The notes under the pieces: model-generated
Seen by the model: the letters and a program-made list of their open reading frames with translations, nothing else
Told to the model about the DNA's origin: nothing
Database searches by the model: none
Assembly: GCA_036245525.1 (NCBI GenBank)
Contig: BTPG01000004.1
Span: forward strand, 50,747,258 to 50,811,257
Reading direction: 5' to 3'
Length of the DNA stretch: 64,000 bases
From: Semisulcospira habei
Taxonomy: Eukaryota > Mollusca > Gastropoda > Semisulcospiridae
Shown: piece by piece, positions 43,675-55,193 of the stretch
Position numbering within the stretch: position 1 is the first letter of the stretch
Layout of the letters: each line of letters opens with the position of its first letter
Made by a program: the position numbers and the translations under genes

Positions 43675-43890
43675 TTAACTCTTTGACTGCCGAGAAAAAC
43701 TGAACACCGCAAAACTGCAAGAGGTCTAGATCCTCGTGAGCCCCAACAACTGCGGGGGCTCATGAGGATCTATGCCTCTTTCTGAAAGCATTTTTGTATC
43801 CACGTTCCCGGAACAGCTGGGGACCGTCGACGTTGAGTTGACAGTGAGACAAAAAACGCAATGTACGTCCACTGGCAGTGAAGGGGTTAA
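43675..43890. mobile_element. TTAA element with internal hairpin
   Basis: Paralogue of 8610-8825: TTAACTCTTTGACTGCC ... ggcagtgaaggggttaa. The inner palindrome ctagatcctcgtgagcccc / ggggctcatgaggatcta lies at 43727-43772. Confidence 0.75.
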
Positions 43891-43939
43891 CTATTGTCTT
43901 GTTGTTTGGAGAGATGATTTATAAAAAGGAATGTTATGT

Positions 43940-44830
43940 CCAGGGGCTATAGCGGCGCACCTTGCTTAGTGGCTAGTGCAGGACTAAGCTCGCTCATGCA
44001 ACTGGCCCCAGGTGTTTGAACATTCATTCAGGATGAATTATCTGATGAATAAGTTCTTGCTTTCTTGCACGTAATAAGACAGTTCCAATGGGAATTTTGT
44101 TTATAAGTTCTGTGTGTGCTGTTGTGTGATTTTTGGACCTTACGGCACTGAGCTGTAAGATAAAAAAAATCACAGGTTTTCGCTAACAGTCAATCAGAGC
44201 ATTGCCAGCCATTTAAATGTCATGTTTGTTTGGTCAAGAACAAAATCGGTATGAAATGTATTCAGAGGAACAGCCAGATTTATTTGATTTGCACTTTTCT
44301 TTCACCAGAAAAAAAGAAATTCATAAAACGCACAAAAATCATTCAAAATTATTTGGATTTTTAAAAAAAAATAACACTTTTACAATAATTGCTTTTTTTC
44401 AGCAACTTATACGGTCTTTGATTGCAGATGGCTCTTCACACTCGATTGCAAATGAACAGTCAGGTCTTAACAACTCATTCAGCATTATTTTTTTCTTTTG
44501 ACAGTTCCAATGGGAATTTTGTTTAAGATTCTGTAGGTGCTGTTGTGTGATTTTGGACCTTACGGCGCTGAACTGTAAGAAAAAAATCACAGGTTTGCGT
44601 AAGCAGTCAATCAGAGCATTGCCAGCAATTTAAATGTCATGTTTGTTTGGTCCAGAACAAATTCGGTTATGAAATGTATTCAGAGGAACAGCCAGGTTTA
44701 TTTGATTTGCACTTTTCTTTCACCAGATAAAAGAAATGCATAAAGCGCACAAATTTTATGACCATTAAAAATTTATTTTATTTTTTTTTTCTTCTCAAAC
44801 ATAACACTTTAACAATGAAAAGAAAAGGGG
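43940..44830. repeat. Hairpin fragments and local duplications
   Basis: 43940-44012 is a half-deleted GGCCAGTTGCATGAGCG hairpin. TGTGATTTTTGGACC hairpins lie at 44110-44180 and 44530-44600. 44090-44420 and 44500-44800 are near-duplicates of each other (ccaatgggaattttgttta ... catgtttgtttggtc ... cagaggaacagccag). No gene. Confidence 0.75.
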
Positions 44831-44869
44831 AGACTGCCAGTGCTAATATTTTAGGAAGATTACAAAGTA

Positions 44870-45215
44870 AAAGTAGGTCAAAGCACTGTCAGGGGAGAGA
44901 ATTGTGCAGTATCGACCAATGATCATAGATCAAGTTTGGTCGAAGCACAAAAATAAAAATAAAAATTAAAAAAAAAAAGATAGGTAAGAAGGGTGTGCTA
45001 AGTAAGTGACTGGAAGTAGTGAATATGGAAGCCCCTCCACCCCCCCCCCCCCCAAAGTGGGCGTATCGCATATTGACTAGATTTCCAGCCGATTGATGCA
45101 TGGAAATTTAGATCTAGGTCTCCCAAGGGGGTCCCAATTGTTTAGCCGGTGTGGACAGCTGTTTCGGTCTGGCGACCTCGTCAGCACACCATTCGGCATG
45201 CTGGTGGCAGGACAG
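44870..45215. mobile_element. Hammerhead-carrying repeat, copy 2
   Basis: Same unit as 24536-24835 with a C-run near 45040-45054. It ends at the intact minus-strand ribozyme. It lies within segmental duplication copy 2 but has no counterpart in copy 1, so it inserted separately. Confidence 0.75.
45148..45190 (-). ncRNA. Hammerhead ribozyme, type B, intact core
   Basis: Minus strand: stem I GGTGTG (45190-45185), CTGACGA (45184-45178), stem II GGTC-GCCA-GACC (45177-45166), GAA (45165-45163), self-complementary stem III ACAGCTGT (45162-45155), C17 (45154), stem I CACACC (45153-45148). All invariant bases are present (CTGANGA, GAA, NUH = UGUC). It shares no stem sequence with the type A ribozymes, so it is an independent lineage. 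Confidence 0.88.
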
Positions 45216-45516
45216 CCACATTTTTTTGTGGTGTCTACAGGGGGCATACATTCCATGCCTCCACATAACTGTTACAATGATTGCTTTGTTTCAGCAACTT
45301 ATACGGTCTTTGATTGCAGATGGCTCTCCACCCTCGATTGCAAATGAACAGTCAGATCCTAACAACTCATTCAGCATTTTTTTTTTTTTAAACGTATCAC
45401 TTTTCCAAGAGTGATTGTTTTGTTTCAGCAAACACCTTATGCGTTCTTTGCTTGCAGCTGCCTTTCCATTCTCCCTCCATTGCAAATGAACAGTCAAGTC
45501 TTTACACTGCGGACTT

Positions 45517-45730
45517 TTAACCCATTCAGCCCTGACGCACTGCAGCAGGAGATAGGTCGACCATGATAATTCAAGGGTAGTGCCATATTAGCTTGGCGCC
45601 TGCCGGCGCCAAGCTAATCTGACACTGCCCTTGAATTATCATGGTCGATCCATCTCCTGCGACTGGTGCATAGTCATTTGATGACGCCTCCAAAATTTGG
45701 GAAATACGGCCGTCGAGCTGAACGAGTTAA
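45517..45730. mobile_element. TAGCTTGGCGCC palindrome family, intact TTAA copy
   Basis: 214 bp, TTAACCCATTCAGCCC to gagctgaacgagttaa. Arms ccatgataattcaagggtag / ctgcccttgaattatcatgg. It has the same orientation and layout as 24129-24339. Confidence 0.85.
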
Positions 45731-46789
45731 ATAATTATGTCGCTCTACATTGTCCGTGGTACTCCAGCCAAACAATCTCTTGAACTCCTTTCTAAACTTG
45801 GATCCACTGAGACAGTACAGATATTAGTTGACTGCGGTCTTACCATAAAACAGCAGAGAACATATGGCCCAGATAATCTTCAGCTTTGTGCCACCATACT
45901 GATCGCTCTCGCCAAGAAAGGTGAAGTAGTACACGGACATTATACACACAGGCAAGGTCAGCAAGAAAAAGGCCGGGGACACCAAAACTAAGGTCACGGT
46001 CATGGATGATGCTGATCTCTCGCGATCTGTAGCACGCGAGGAGGCTTGATTGGTGAGATTCCTTGCAGCTCCCGCAAACTGGGTGACCTTCCATATTATG
46101 ACTGTGTTGGCAACCACCATGACGCAAAATGGGATCAGGAAGGTGAAGGCCAGGCCAACCCAACGCCAAAAGGCAAAGAGGACTAACCACTGCTCGTTGT
46201 AGGACCACACCTTCTGGGTGCCGTTGAAATGGGTCACCACTTTGCTTGTGACAAGCATATGTGAGTTCATAACCAAACAGAAGAACACGATAGCCAGGAC
46301 GACCGCAATGTTTCGTAAACGCGTACATGCGCGATTTACACGATGTGGCCACATTACCGAGATCATTCGTTCAACCGTTTTGGACGCCAAAAGTGAAGGT
46401 GACGTCATCCCGCAAAAGCAGGTGAGAAAGATGGGGACTTTGCACAAAATGTCGTGAAGCGATCTGATGTCGATACCAAACCCATGTAACAGCAGAAAGA
46501 CCAAGTCAGACACGGCTAGAGCGTACAGGTAGACGGACATGGAGACAGCGGACTGGCTGGCACTCATCCTACGTAACAGCACAATCATCATCACGTTGCC
46601 AAATGTCCCCAGGACAAGGATGAGGGGCGGATACGCCCGCCATAACCACAGGGTGGCCTGGTCCAAAGTTTCAAACGAACTGTTCTCCTTTCCACCCGGA
46701 GTTGTGTGAATGGCCTCGTCCATAGCTGTGATCTGTGTAACAATTGTAAATCGAGAACTCAGTCCAAGATGCGTTGTGTGCTGGGTCAT
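45726..46789 (-). pseudogene. Class A GPCR, segmental duplicate of 9938-11029, disabled
   Basis: 321 codons are open (46789 to 45824), highly similar to the receptor at 9938. A TAA replaces the Phe codon in the TM7 NFYLY motif at about 45824-45826, and the remaining tail (YLYCLSGSKF-like) continues in the same frame after the stop. An 8-codon deletion removes the end of TM2 (SDLVFLLLHGF against SDLVFLYTSLPIDLLLHGF). The ECL2 cysteine is Trp (KVWSYNE). The C-terminal boundary is approximate. Loss of the TM7 end and the disulfide makes function unlikely. Confidence 0.85.
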
Positions 46790-46865
46790 TTGATTTTACT
46801 GCTGCTGATAAATGGCCTCGTCCATATAACCGCAAATCGTGAACTCAGTCCAAGATGCGTTTTTA
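46709..46865. repeat. Tandem repeat at start of second GPCR copy
   Basis: One full unit (46709-46807) and one shortened unit (46808-46865) of the same 105-bp repeat found three times at 10945-11260, so unit number differs between paralogues. Confidence 0.85.
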
Positions 46866-47050
46866 ACCCCTTGCCTGCTGGCTGTTGACCAAACCGTTCA
46901 GACGTACAGTTTCTCCTGTGTTTGGGATTTGGACCTTAGGACTCGTCTGGGAAAGAGAATAGTCATCCGTGCACAGGGCGCAGTGGCATGACACAAATGC
47001 GTTCGTGATGAACAAAATGGTGGTCCCGAGTGCTACGAACACAAAGCAGG

Positions 47051-49017
47051 TGTCACGATCCCGCTTCCGGGGCGCGAGCTATGAGTGCTACCACTCGAGA
47101 CACACCCGACCCACACGAACACAAACGTAACACAAACACCAGAGGAACAATAACATTTATTACAGATAACCCTAACAACCACATCACATTCACCCGCACC
47201 CACGTTCAAACTCCCCAAACCGAATAACCACTATACACAATACAAAATCTCAAACAAATATCCTAAATAAAATACAAAAGAAATCTGAAACTGAAAAGCT
47301 TAATTCACAAGCCACCTGACCCCGACGGAAGCACAAGCGTCAAGCGCTAACGCCAGTAGACCTAGGCCTTTGCTTCCGCGAAGCGTCCCTCACAGCACGT
47401 GGCTCATAACGTAACGGTATTTCAAATAGCAAAATATCAAATATAATTAAGCGAATATGCTTACTGATACACAAGCAAAAGAGAAAAAACCCTAATACCG
47501 TTCAGCGGTCACTGGACTTTTTCGCCGGAAGCACAACCGTCGAGCTCAGCTCAGCTTAACGCTCTTGCCTCCGCGATAAGGTTTTTCACAGCACAAGACT
47601 GCCTTTAATAAACAGTATTTCGACCACAAAGTCGACTATATAATGAAACCAACATCCTCAATACAACACAACCGAAAGTTAAGCAAACTTAATAGTTCAA
47701 AAGTTACTAGACCTTCTCGACGGAAGCACAACCGTCGAGCTCAGCTCAGCTCTACGCTTTTGCCTCCGCGACAAGGTCTTCCGTAACACAAGGCTAAGTT
47801 TAAACAATACACCGTCACTGCATCAAAGCTCTCCTCGCAACACTGTCACTAGAGGAGATGAAATTAACGAAACGTCCTCTACCAGTTGACAAATAAACAA
47901 GATACGTTGGACGAATTAGAAATAACTAAATGGGGCGACCCGACCTGGCTAAACACGGGGCGTGCTGCGATGCTCTCGACAGCGCCCAGGTACAGCGTCG
48001 TAGACCCACAAGTGGAAAGACACAGCCAGCCTCCACTCACAACGTTAATTCTGACTTTGGAACTGGATTTGGATACACTACAACACAGGTGCAAAATACA
48101 CATAAATAACTAACAAAAGAAAGGCAATCACATCACCCTTCCCACAACTTTAACTGCCGTCTTTTACGTCCCTTCACCTCTCCCCCACAACAATAATTCA
48201 CACTCAACCAAAAAGCATATTTACACGTCACCATATGACTCGCTTCCAAATTTACACTCCGACGCTAAATAGTGAGATGGCCTTAGTCGCCTGCTCGGCG
48301 TTAAATCCCAATAACTAATTCGACGCTAACTACTACAGATGGCATTCACTTCTACATTCTATTCTAACACTTGCAGCCCAGTACGCAATACCCAAAATAA
48401 TAACAGAACAAGCAAACAGACACCCCCCCACCCCCACCCCCCGAGCAAATGGCCACTAACGAATTGTTGCGTGTACTCACCGCTATCCGTGGGGACGCCC
48501 CGGCTGGGACACAGACAAACAAAGACAAGACAAACCAGGGGTTCAGTCGTTGCAGTTTCTTCTTCTTCTCACAGGACACCAACTCCGAGGCAACAGGAGG
48601 ACGACACGCCACTTGAGGACCGCAGCAAATGGCTAACCACGCCCGCGAAATCCCCCCTCAAAGACTAGTTTTGTTGACTGCTTGAAGACGACCGTTCTTG
48701 TTCGCAGCTGGAAGGCGATTCTCTCATTTGCTGTTGGAAATGCGACTGACTAACAATTTAGATTCGCACGTTAGCGAAAAATCGTTCAGTAAATTATGTG
48801 ATTGAAATTCACGTGAAACAATACCCACCCGATCACGCAGACCGAGCGATCACGTGCGTCACGCCGTTCTTCCGTACGCACGCACAGCAGCAAAACACCC
48901 GTGTAGAGGACAAATACTAGACACCTATGCTATCGCTACCCGGCGACTAGCTAATCTGTCACCCCTCTAAATTTACCTCTCCTACAAAAATAGGGGGAAA
49001 AACCCCGTGTCGTGACA
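47051..49017 (-). repeat. LTR (3' in element sense)
   Basis: 1967 bp, starts TGTCACGATCCCGC and ends gtgtcgtgaca on the plus strand. Contains the dispersed ggccttagtcgcctgctcgg motif (48268-48322) and internal near-repeats (gcacaaccgtcgagctcagc at about 47529 and 47725). Confidence 0.9.
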
Positions 49018-49266
49018 CATATCCCCCCAAAGACAAAACTACCAGTTTTTGTTACTTATTACTTTCACGACTCGACATTCCTACTAAAACAAATCAGTGG
49101 GTACGTACTGGTATGTCATCTCCATACAACTACTATTAAATAAATCTTCCAACCCTACCTCGCACTCATTTAACGCAGTGCGCAGCAGTAAGTCGGTAAA
49201 AATGTCTGCGCGCTGCTCCACCAAGTCTCTAATGCCCGGTGCACGTCTGGACACTCAGAATCTCAG

Positions 49267-49880
49267 CTAGCCCCCCTTGGGGTTTCGATGGCTGTCAACG
49301 TCATTGTCGGTACGTTGTAAACAACGGACGGCTTTTTTCCACTTTTCGCCTTCTACGACTACGGCGGTAGCTACGCGCACTCTCTCGTGGAAGAGTTTCA
49401 ACAGGTTAGCATGGAGCAACTTGGTTTTGCTCCCTACCCTTACGTGGTAGTCACACTCCCATTGTCGCCCGATCACTTCATAAGGACCTCGCCGACTCAT
49501 TTCAAGCTTGTTGTGTTTGGTGGGTAGCAGACGTAACACTTTGTCTCCTACTTGGAACTGGCGGCGTTTGGGTTTTCTGTCAAAATGCCGTCTCTGTTTA
49601 GCGCTGGCTTTCTTTAGGTTTCCCTTGGCTAACTTTCCTAACTGCCTACCTGACTTCGGCGTGGTTCTTTGTTTAGCTCAGTTCCTAGCTTTAGCTAAAG
49701 TCTCTTGCCCCTTCTTCAACTGGTCTGGAGTCACATCCAGCTTAAGAGATTCTGGGATGGCTAACGGTTTCTCTCACCAGCCTTCTGCCCTCCCCTGAGC
49801 TCGGGTTTGTATCGCAGCCGCTACGGCGCATTCCTTCCCATCTACGGCCACGGGACTACGCTGCCCTTCCTTGAAAACTA
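49267..49880 (-). pseudogene. Integrase C-terminal remnant
   Basis: Minus-strand frames read QLKKGQETLAKARN, RRHFDRKPKRRQFQVGDKVL and then LLPTKHNKLEMSRRGPYEVI and YHVRVGSKTKLLHANLLKLF. These are the conserved region after the integrase catalytic core in Ty3-like elements (basic linker, GDKVL, GPYEV, HxNLLK). The catalytic core and everything before it back to protease are absent. Confidence 0.85.
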
Positions 49881-49881
49881 C

Positions 49882-50397
49882 CTAGTTGCCTAGTATGACG
49901 TCGGGGATAGAATCTTCGATGACTATCAGTTCTACGGTCCCCTTCACAAACTGCGAGACTATCTCAACGAAAGCTGTGGGGTACTTCCCCGACTTGGACG
50001 GATCAGCCAACACCACTTCGATTTCACGACCTGTCAAATCTTCAGGCTGCACCCATCTTGACGCTACAGCTCCCATCTCAGCCCCCGTATCTCTCATGAC
50101 TCTAAAAGGACTACCTTCAAGCTGCCCCGTACTCCAAGGGTTGTACAGCAGAATGCTACTGACGGTGTTAATGAGCTCTCCCTGAATCAGACTGGCGGCA
50201 GGGTTTACGATCACCTGATTCAAAGGGTTAGGCTGTCCACACTGCCTCGCTACATACCCCTTCTTCCCATACCTGTAACACAATCTGACTCGACCTCGGT
50301 TTAGTCTCCTCCTTACCACCAGACAGTTTATCAACCCTAACAGTCGGGTGACTGGGTATAGGTCCCTTCCTAAATGGTACCCCCCCCCCCCCCCCAA
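49882..50397 (-). pseudogene. Gag zinc knuckle (mutated) and protease remnant
   Basis: 171 codons. The knuckle reads CYRYGKKGYVARQC: in the CX2CX4HX4C pattern the second Cys and the His are both Tyr, each one transition away (TGT to TAT, CAC/CAT to TAC/TAT). It continues to a retropepsin with canonical DTGA (MRDTGAEMGAVA) and a second hydrophobic block ending IPDVILGN. Zinc binding would be lost. Confidence 0.85.
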
Positions 50398-50790
50398 ACA
50401 CAGGTCTCTTAGTCACGGTCCTCTTAGCGTCTATGTGAAGCTGAGCTAATTCTGCCGCCCTTTCACCGTTCTCGGGAAGTCGTTCCCTCACAAACAGCTC
50501 TAACTCTGGACTCATGATAGAATATAGTTGCTCCGTGATGAAAGCGTCCAACACGTCAACTACACTCTCCATGTCTCTCCTGGCTAACGAAAACCATCTC
50601 TTGACTAGAGAGTGTAACCTACTCAAAAACTGAGGAAAAGTTTCGGCACCCTCTTTACGTACCTCCCTGAACTGTTTCCGGTAGTACTCAGCGTCCCTCC
50701 GAAAACGTTTCAGGAGCGCATCTCTAACGACACTGAAATCTTGGGTTTGCTCCGGACAGCTTTAAGTACGCCTCTCTAGCTTCCCCTGAC
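50228..50790 (-). pseudogene. Gag capsid region remnant
   Basis: Minus-strand reading gives ALLKRFRRDAEYYRKQFREV and TFPQFLSRLHSLVKRWFSLA, then SPELELFVRERLPE, a typical retrotransposon capsid C-terminal half. Separated from the N-terminal coiled coil by a frameshift near 50760-50806. Confidence 0.8.
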
Positions 50791-50805
50791 AGTAAAGGTG
50801 ATAAT

Positions 50806-51471
50806 CTAGCGGACCAGATTTCCCTTTTCCACCCTCGAGTCCCGGCTATCTGCTCGAAGTGCTGTCTTTTTTCCCATCAAAAGGTAGATTCTGACAGGAT
50901 ACCCATCTGACTGGCTACGCTGACTTTGCTGTGCTAACATCCGTTCTCTAGTCCTTCTCTCTTCGTCTAGCTGGGTTTCAAACCTTTCTCTGTCATCTGA
51001 CCTTTCTTCAGCCCTTTCCCTACGATCTAACTCTCTCTGTTCCTGTTCAAACCTTTCTCTACGATCTCTCTGTTCCTGTTCAACTTCAAATTTCCTCTCT
51101 AGAGCCCTACGATCTAACTCCCTCTGTTCCCGTTCAGCTTCGAACTTCCTCTCTAGTAGCCTCATCTCCTGGTCTTTCCTAACAGACTCCATCACAAAGT
51201 TGGCTAACACTGTATCTGCCAAACCCATGCTTACCCCCAAATCCCTGTATCTGACATAAGGGTCAGAAACGCCTAGTTCTACAGAACCTTTGGCCTCCAC
51301 TGGTGATAGCAATGCCGCCATACGAGGGTTTTGGAAGGAAGGCGTACTCACTGTAACCGCTGCTCCAGCCTGACGCGATGGGGTGGTTCCAGCAGTGAAC
51401 GAGTTGGGCGATGCCTTAGCCCCCCGTGCCCGGTCCTTCCCAGCCCCACGATCGCCGGCTCTGGTCAGCAT
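50806..51471 (-). pseudogene. Gag N-terminal coiled coil
   Basis: From a likely Met at 51471 the frame runs to 50806. After a Gly/Ala/Ser-rich start it has LADTVLANFVMESVRKD, then dense Glu/Arg repeats (ERKFEVEQEQRDRRE), as in the Gag of the 30648 element. The two elements thus share architecture, but not close sequence identity. An extended frame to 51696 exists but its first part is probably leader. Confidence 0.75.
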
Positions 51472-51837
51472 AGTGCCCGGAGACGCTGTCCTGCCACTCA
51501 AAGAAAAAAAGAAAGCTGAACAACAGAACGCCCAACACTTAACACTTAAGTCAAGACAATCAAATGCTTGACAAAAACAAACGGAAGACGGAACCGGAGG
51601 GTCCCCTGTTGCCCAGGCCTTAGCAGCAGAGTTACACGCAACAATCCCCCGTTTCGCACTACTCAGGGTATGAGACCTAGAGCAATACTCACTCACTCCC
51701 GACCAACCCCCCGCCTAGTCACTCACTCGGACACGACAGCGAAGAAACAAAACACTAACCTCTGGGTACTACCCTAACCTAACGATCCACCAACTAACCC
51801 CCCTCTAACAATTTCGATCCCACCGCTGCCACCAAAA

Positions 51838-53713
51838 TGTTACGACCCCGCTTAGGGGCGCGAGCTATGAGTGCTACCACTCGAGACACACCCGACCCAC
51901 ACGAACACAAACCTAACACAAAACACCAGAGGAACAATGACGACGACATTTATTACAGATAACCCTAACCAGCTATTCTCTCTAAATCCTAACCACGCAT
52001 TCACACATCACATTTACCCGCACCCACGTTCAAACTCCCCAAATCGAATAACCACTATACACAATACAAAATATCAAACAAATATCCTAAATAAAATACA
52101 AAAGAAAACTGAAACTGAAAAGCTTAATTCACAAGCCACCTGACCCCGACGGAAGCACAAGCGTCAAGCGCTAACGCCAGTAGACCTAGGCCTTTGCTTC
52201 CGCGAAGCGTCTCTCACAGCACGTGGCTCCTAACGTAACGGTATTTCAAATAGCACAATATCAAATATAATGAAGTGAATATGCTTACTGACACACAAGC
52301 AAAAGAGGAACAACCCTAATACCGTTCACCGGTCACTGGACCTTTTCGCCGAAAGCACAACCGTCGAGCTCAGCTCAGAGGTCTACGCTCTTGCCTCCGC
52401 GACAAGGTCTTCCATAACACAAGGCTAAGTTTAAACAATACAATATTTCAGAATACCACCGTCACTGCATCAAAGCTCTCCTCGCAACACTGTCACTAGA
52501 GGAGATGAAATTAACGAAACGTCCTCTACCAGTTGACAAATAAACAAGATACGTTGGACGAATTAGAAATAACTAAATGGGGCGAACCGACCTGGGTAAA
52601 CACGGGGCGTGCCGCGATGCTCTCGACAGCGCCCAGGTACAGCGTCGTAGACCCAAAAGTGGAAAGACACAGCCAGCCTCCACTCACAACGAGGGCCTTC
52701 CATACAGCGCGGCGGCGGACTTAGCTGGTTAATTCTGACTTTGGAACTGGATTTGGATAACACAGGTGCAAAATACACATAAATAACTAACAAAAGAAAG
52801 GCAATCAAATCACCCTTCCCACAACTTTAACTGCGTCTTTTACGTCCCTTCACCTCTCCCCCACAACAGCAATAAATTAACACTCAATCAAAAAGCATAT
52901 TAACACGTCACTCACTTCCAAATTTACACTCCGACGCTAAATAGTGAGATGGCCTTAGTCGCCTGCTCGGCGTTAAATCCCAATAACTAATTCGACGCTA
53001 ACTACTACAGATGGCATTCACTTCTACATTCTATTCTAACACTTGCCCCCAGTACGCACTACCCAAAATAATAATAACAGAACAAGCAAATAGACACCCC
53101 CCCCCCCCCTGAGCAAATGGCCTCTAACGAATTGTTGCGTGTACTCACCGCTATCCCTGGAGACGCCCTGGCTGGAACGCAGACAAAGACAAGACAAACC
53201 AGGGGTTCAGTCGTTGCAGTTTCTTCTTCTTCTCACAGGACACCAACTCCGAGGCAACCAGAGCCGTCTTGTGGGACCGTCACAGGAGGACGACACGCCA
53301 CTTGAGGACCGCAGCAAATGGCTAACCACGCCCGCGAAATCCCCCCTCAAAGACTAGTTTCGTTGACTGCTTGAAGCCGACGCGGCCGTTCTTGTTCGTA
53401 GCTGGAATGCGACTCTCTCGTTCGCTGTTGAAAATGCGATTGACTAACAATTTAGATTCGTACGGTTAGCGAAAAAAACGCTCAGTAAATCATGTGATTG
53501 AAATTCACGTGAAACAATACCCACCCGATCACGCAGACCGAGCGATCATGTGCGTCACGCCGTTCTTCCGTACGCACGCACAGCAGCAAAACACCCGTGT
53601 AGAGGCCAAATACTAGACACCTATGCTATCGCTACCCGGCGACTAGCTAATCTGTCACACCTCTAAATTTACCTCTCCTACAAAAATAGGGGAAAAAACC
53701 CCGTGTCGTGACA
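51838..53713 (-). repeat. LTR (5' in element sense)
   Basis: 1876 bp, plus-strand start TGTTACGACCCCGC, end gtgtcgtgaca. Compared with its partner it has several indels (missing segment after about 52320, extra tcttgtgggacc at 53270). One C to T in the terminal TGTCACG. Confidence 0.9.
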
Positions 53714-54536
53714 GCAGGTTATTCGTTCAAAGGTCTGTAATGGGTTTTGTAGTGTTTTCTCATCCTATATGCCGCTATTTGAACTTACACGCGCACCAAC
53801 CCCGCCTCTAACGCCCACCCTACTCTCAGTAAAATGACACCGGCAGACGCAGGACACCAGCACGCGTTAATTTGTGCGTTGATCTTTGATTTTGGACTTT
53901 ACTGCTATAGGCTGTAACGTCAAAATCACAGACCAGCACACATTTTAACATTGCGTGGATGATGGTGGTTGTGTTGGTGATGGTGATAAAATGACCACTG
54001 CCGTTTTAACGTCAACCAGAAGGACAGACTGCCTTGCAGTAACCCTTGCAGTAAATACAATAAATACCGTTATTATCTAGGCACCGTAGATGATAAGCTT
54101 TTATAGATGGGCTGATGAGTTATGTTAGAACGGTGACCTCTTGCGAACCCCTCCCCCGCCCTCACCTCTACTGAACAGTCACACAACATTTTGCGCGCGT
54201 AATAACTGATGGCCTCGCGAACAATGCGCATTTTTGGATCTTCGTTTTACACATCACCGTCCATCTGGATAAGCAGTCTAATAACAGCTAACGCTTTCTC
54301 AGACTGATTGCAAAATGCAGTGTGCCTCGTAATGTGTTGTAATGTGTTATCTCATGGACCAAAAGTAAAGCCTGGACACGGTTTGGAGAGATCGCGCGTC
54401 AAAGGCCTGTCGGTGAGCAGAAGACTGAATGATCTTGCTCGCTCTCAGAGCATGATGTCTTCTTGCCACAACCTTTAGCCCTTCTAACCCCACTACCGCA
54501 TTTCTCAAATATTGTAGATGTCACCTATTGACCATG
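53714..54536. other. Continuation of duplication copy 2 right of the LTR element
   Basis: Resumes the paralogy with 11470-12164 at ttattcgttcaaaggtctgt. It has about 160 bp not in copy 1 (54250-54430) and the GGACTTTACTGC hairpin at 53872-53943. No gene. Confidence 0.75.
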
Positions 54537-54676
54537 TACCAGTTGCAGAAGATGGATCGACCATGATAATTCAAGGGTAATGCCAGATTAGCTTGGTGCT
54601 TGACGGGGCCAAATTAATCTGGCACTACACTTGAATTATCTTGGTCAACCCATCTTCTGCAGTAGAGCGTTGGGGC
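54537..54676. mobile_element. TAGCTTGGCGCC palindrome family copy
   Basis: Duplicate of 12165-12300. Arms ccatgataattcaagggtaa / tacacttgaattatcttggt with independent substitutions in each arm. Confidence 0.75.
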
Positions 54677-54850
54677 GTTGTGAGAACTAAGTCGTTTGGC
54701 GAGAGGTCTTTCTCATACCAAGGACCATTTCTTTGGAATAAACTCCACCAGTCCCTCAGATATGTTGAATCAGCCAATAGTTTCCGGCAGTCTTTAAAGA
54801 CGCATTATTCCTTTAAACGTGCATTCACCGTTATAATTCTTCTTTTTGTC
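54677..54850 (+). mobile_element. L2/CR1-type LINE C-terminal scrap
   Basis: Frame RTKSFGERSFSYQGPFLWNK, LHQSLRYVESANSFRQSLKT matches the C-terminal end of the LINE at 5930-7346 (TKSFGERSFRYQSPVVWNDL). A shorter relic is at 12304-12354, consistent with an insertion older than the duplication. Confidence 0.8.
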
Positions 54851-55193
54851 AACATTTCGTTGTTGGTGAGGGCTGCCTGGTGTGTCCGTTATTGGTTTTA
54901 TGGTACAAATGTGTCTTTTTGTGTGTGAACATTTTCTTTTTGGCGTATTCTTTTTGTTACTCTTATTTTACTTCTATATCTTGTTGCGTGAGTGTGTATG
55001 TGTTGTAGGATGCAAGGTGCACCTTGCTTAGTAGCTGGTGCAGGACTAAGCTCGCTCATGCAACTGGCCTCAGATGTTTCCACATTACCTTAGGATGATT
55101 TGTCTGATGAATAAGGTTTTGCTTTCTTGCACGTAATCAGACGGTTCTAATGGGAATTTTGTTTAAGATTCTGTGTGTGCTGTTGTGTGATTT

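Larger units (their letters stand above)
47051..53713 (-). mobile_element. Degenerate Ty3-like LTR retrotransposon
   Basis: 6663 bp, TGTCACGA..TCGTGACA ends, flanked by target duplication GCAGG (47046-47050 and 53714-53718). The paralogous empty site at about 11466-11475 has a single (t)cagg. Coding is on the minus strand, so the element's 5' LTR is the right one. A TGGTGGCAGCGGTGGGATC primer-binding-like site lies at 51816-51834 and a TTTGGGGGG polypurine tract at 49024-49032. It encodes Gag, a protease remnant and an integrase C-terminus only. RT, RNase H and integrase core are deleted. The two LTRs differ in length by about 90 bp, so it is older than the element at 30648. Confidence 0.92.
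41076..54760. repeat. Segmental duplication, copy 2
   Basis: Collinear partner of 3265-12354, interrupted by the LTR element 47051-53713. Between 44500 and 45450 it has extra local duplications (44180-44490 partly repeated at 44510-44830 and 45270-45420) and the hammerhead-bearing repeat, which copy 1 lacks. It includes 42048-42165 (hairpin), 42719-42852 (hairpin) and 41860-42030 (hammerhead-like pair). Confidence 0.85.

Noticed and set aside
30448..45730. Palindrome series as a CRISPR-like array
   Set aside because: Units are dispersed over tens of kilobases with TTAA ends and no regular spacers, in a eukaryotic context.
45726..46789. Second GPCR copy as a functional gene
   Set aside because: A TAA in the TM7 motif, an 8-codon TM2 deletion and loss of the ECL2 cysteine argue against it.
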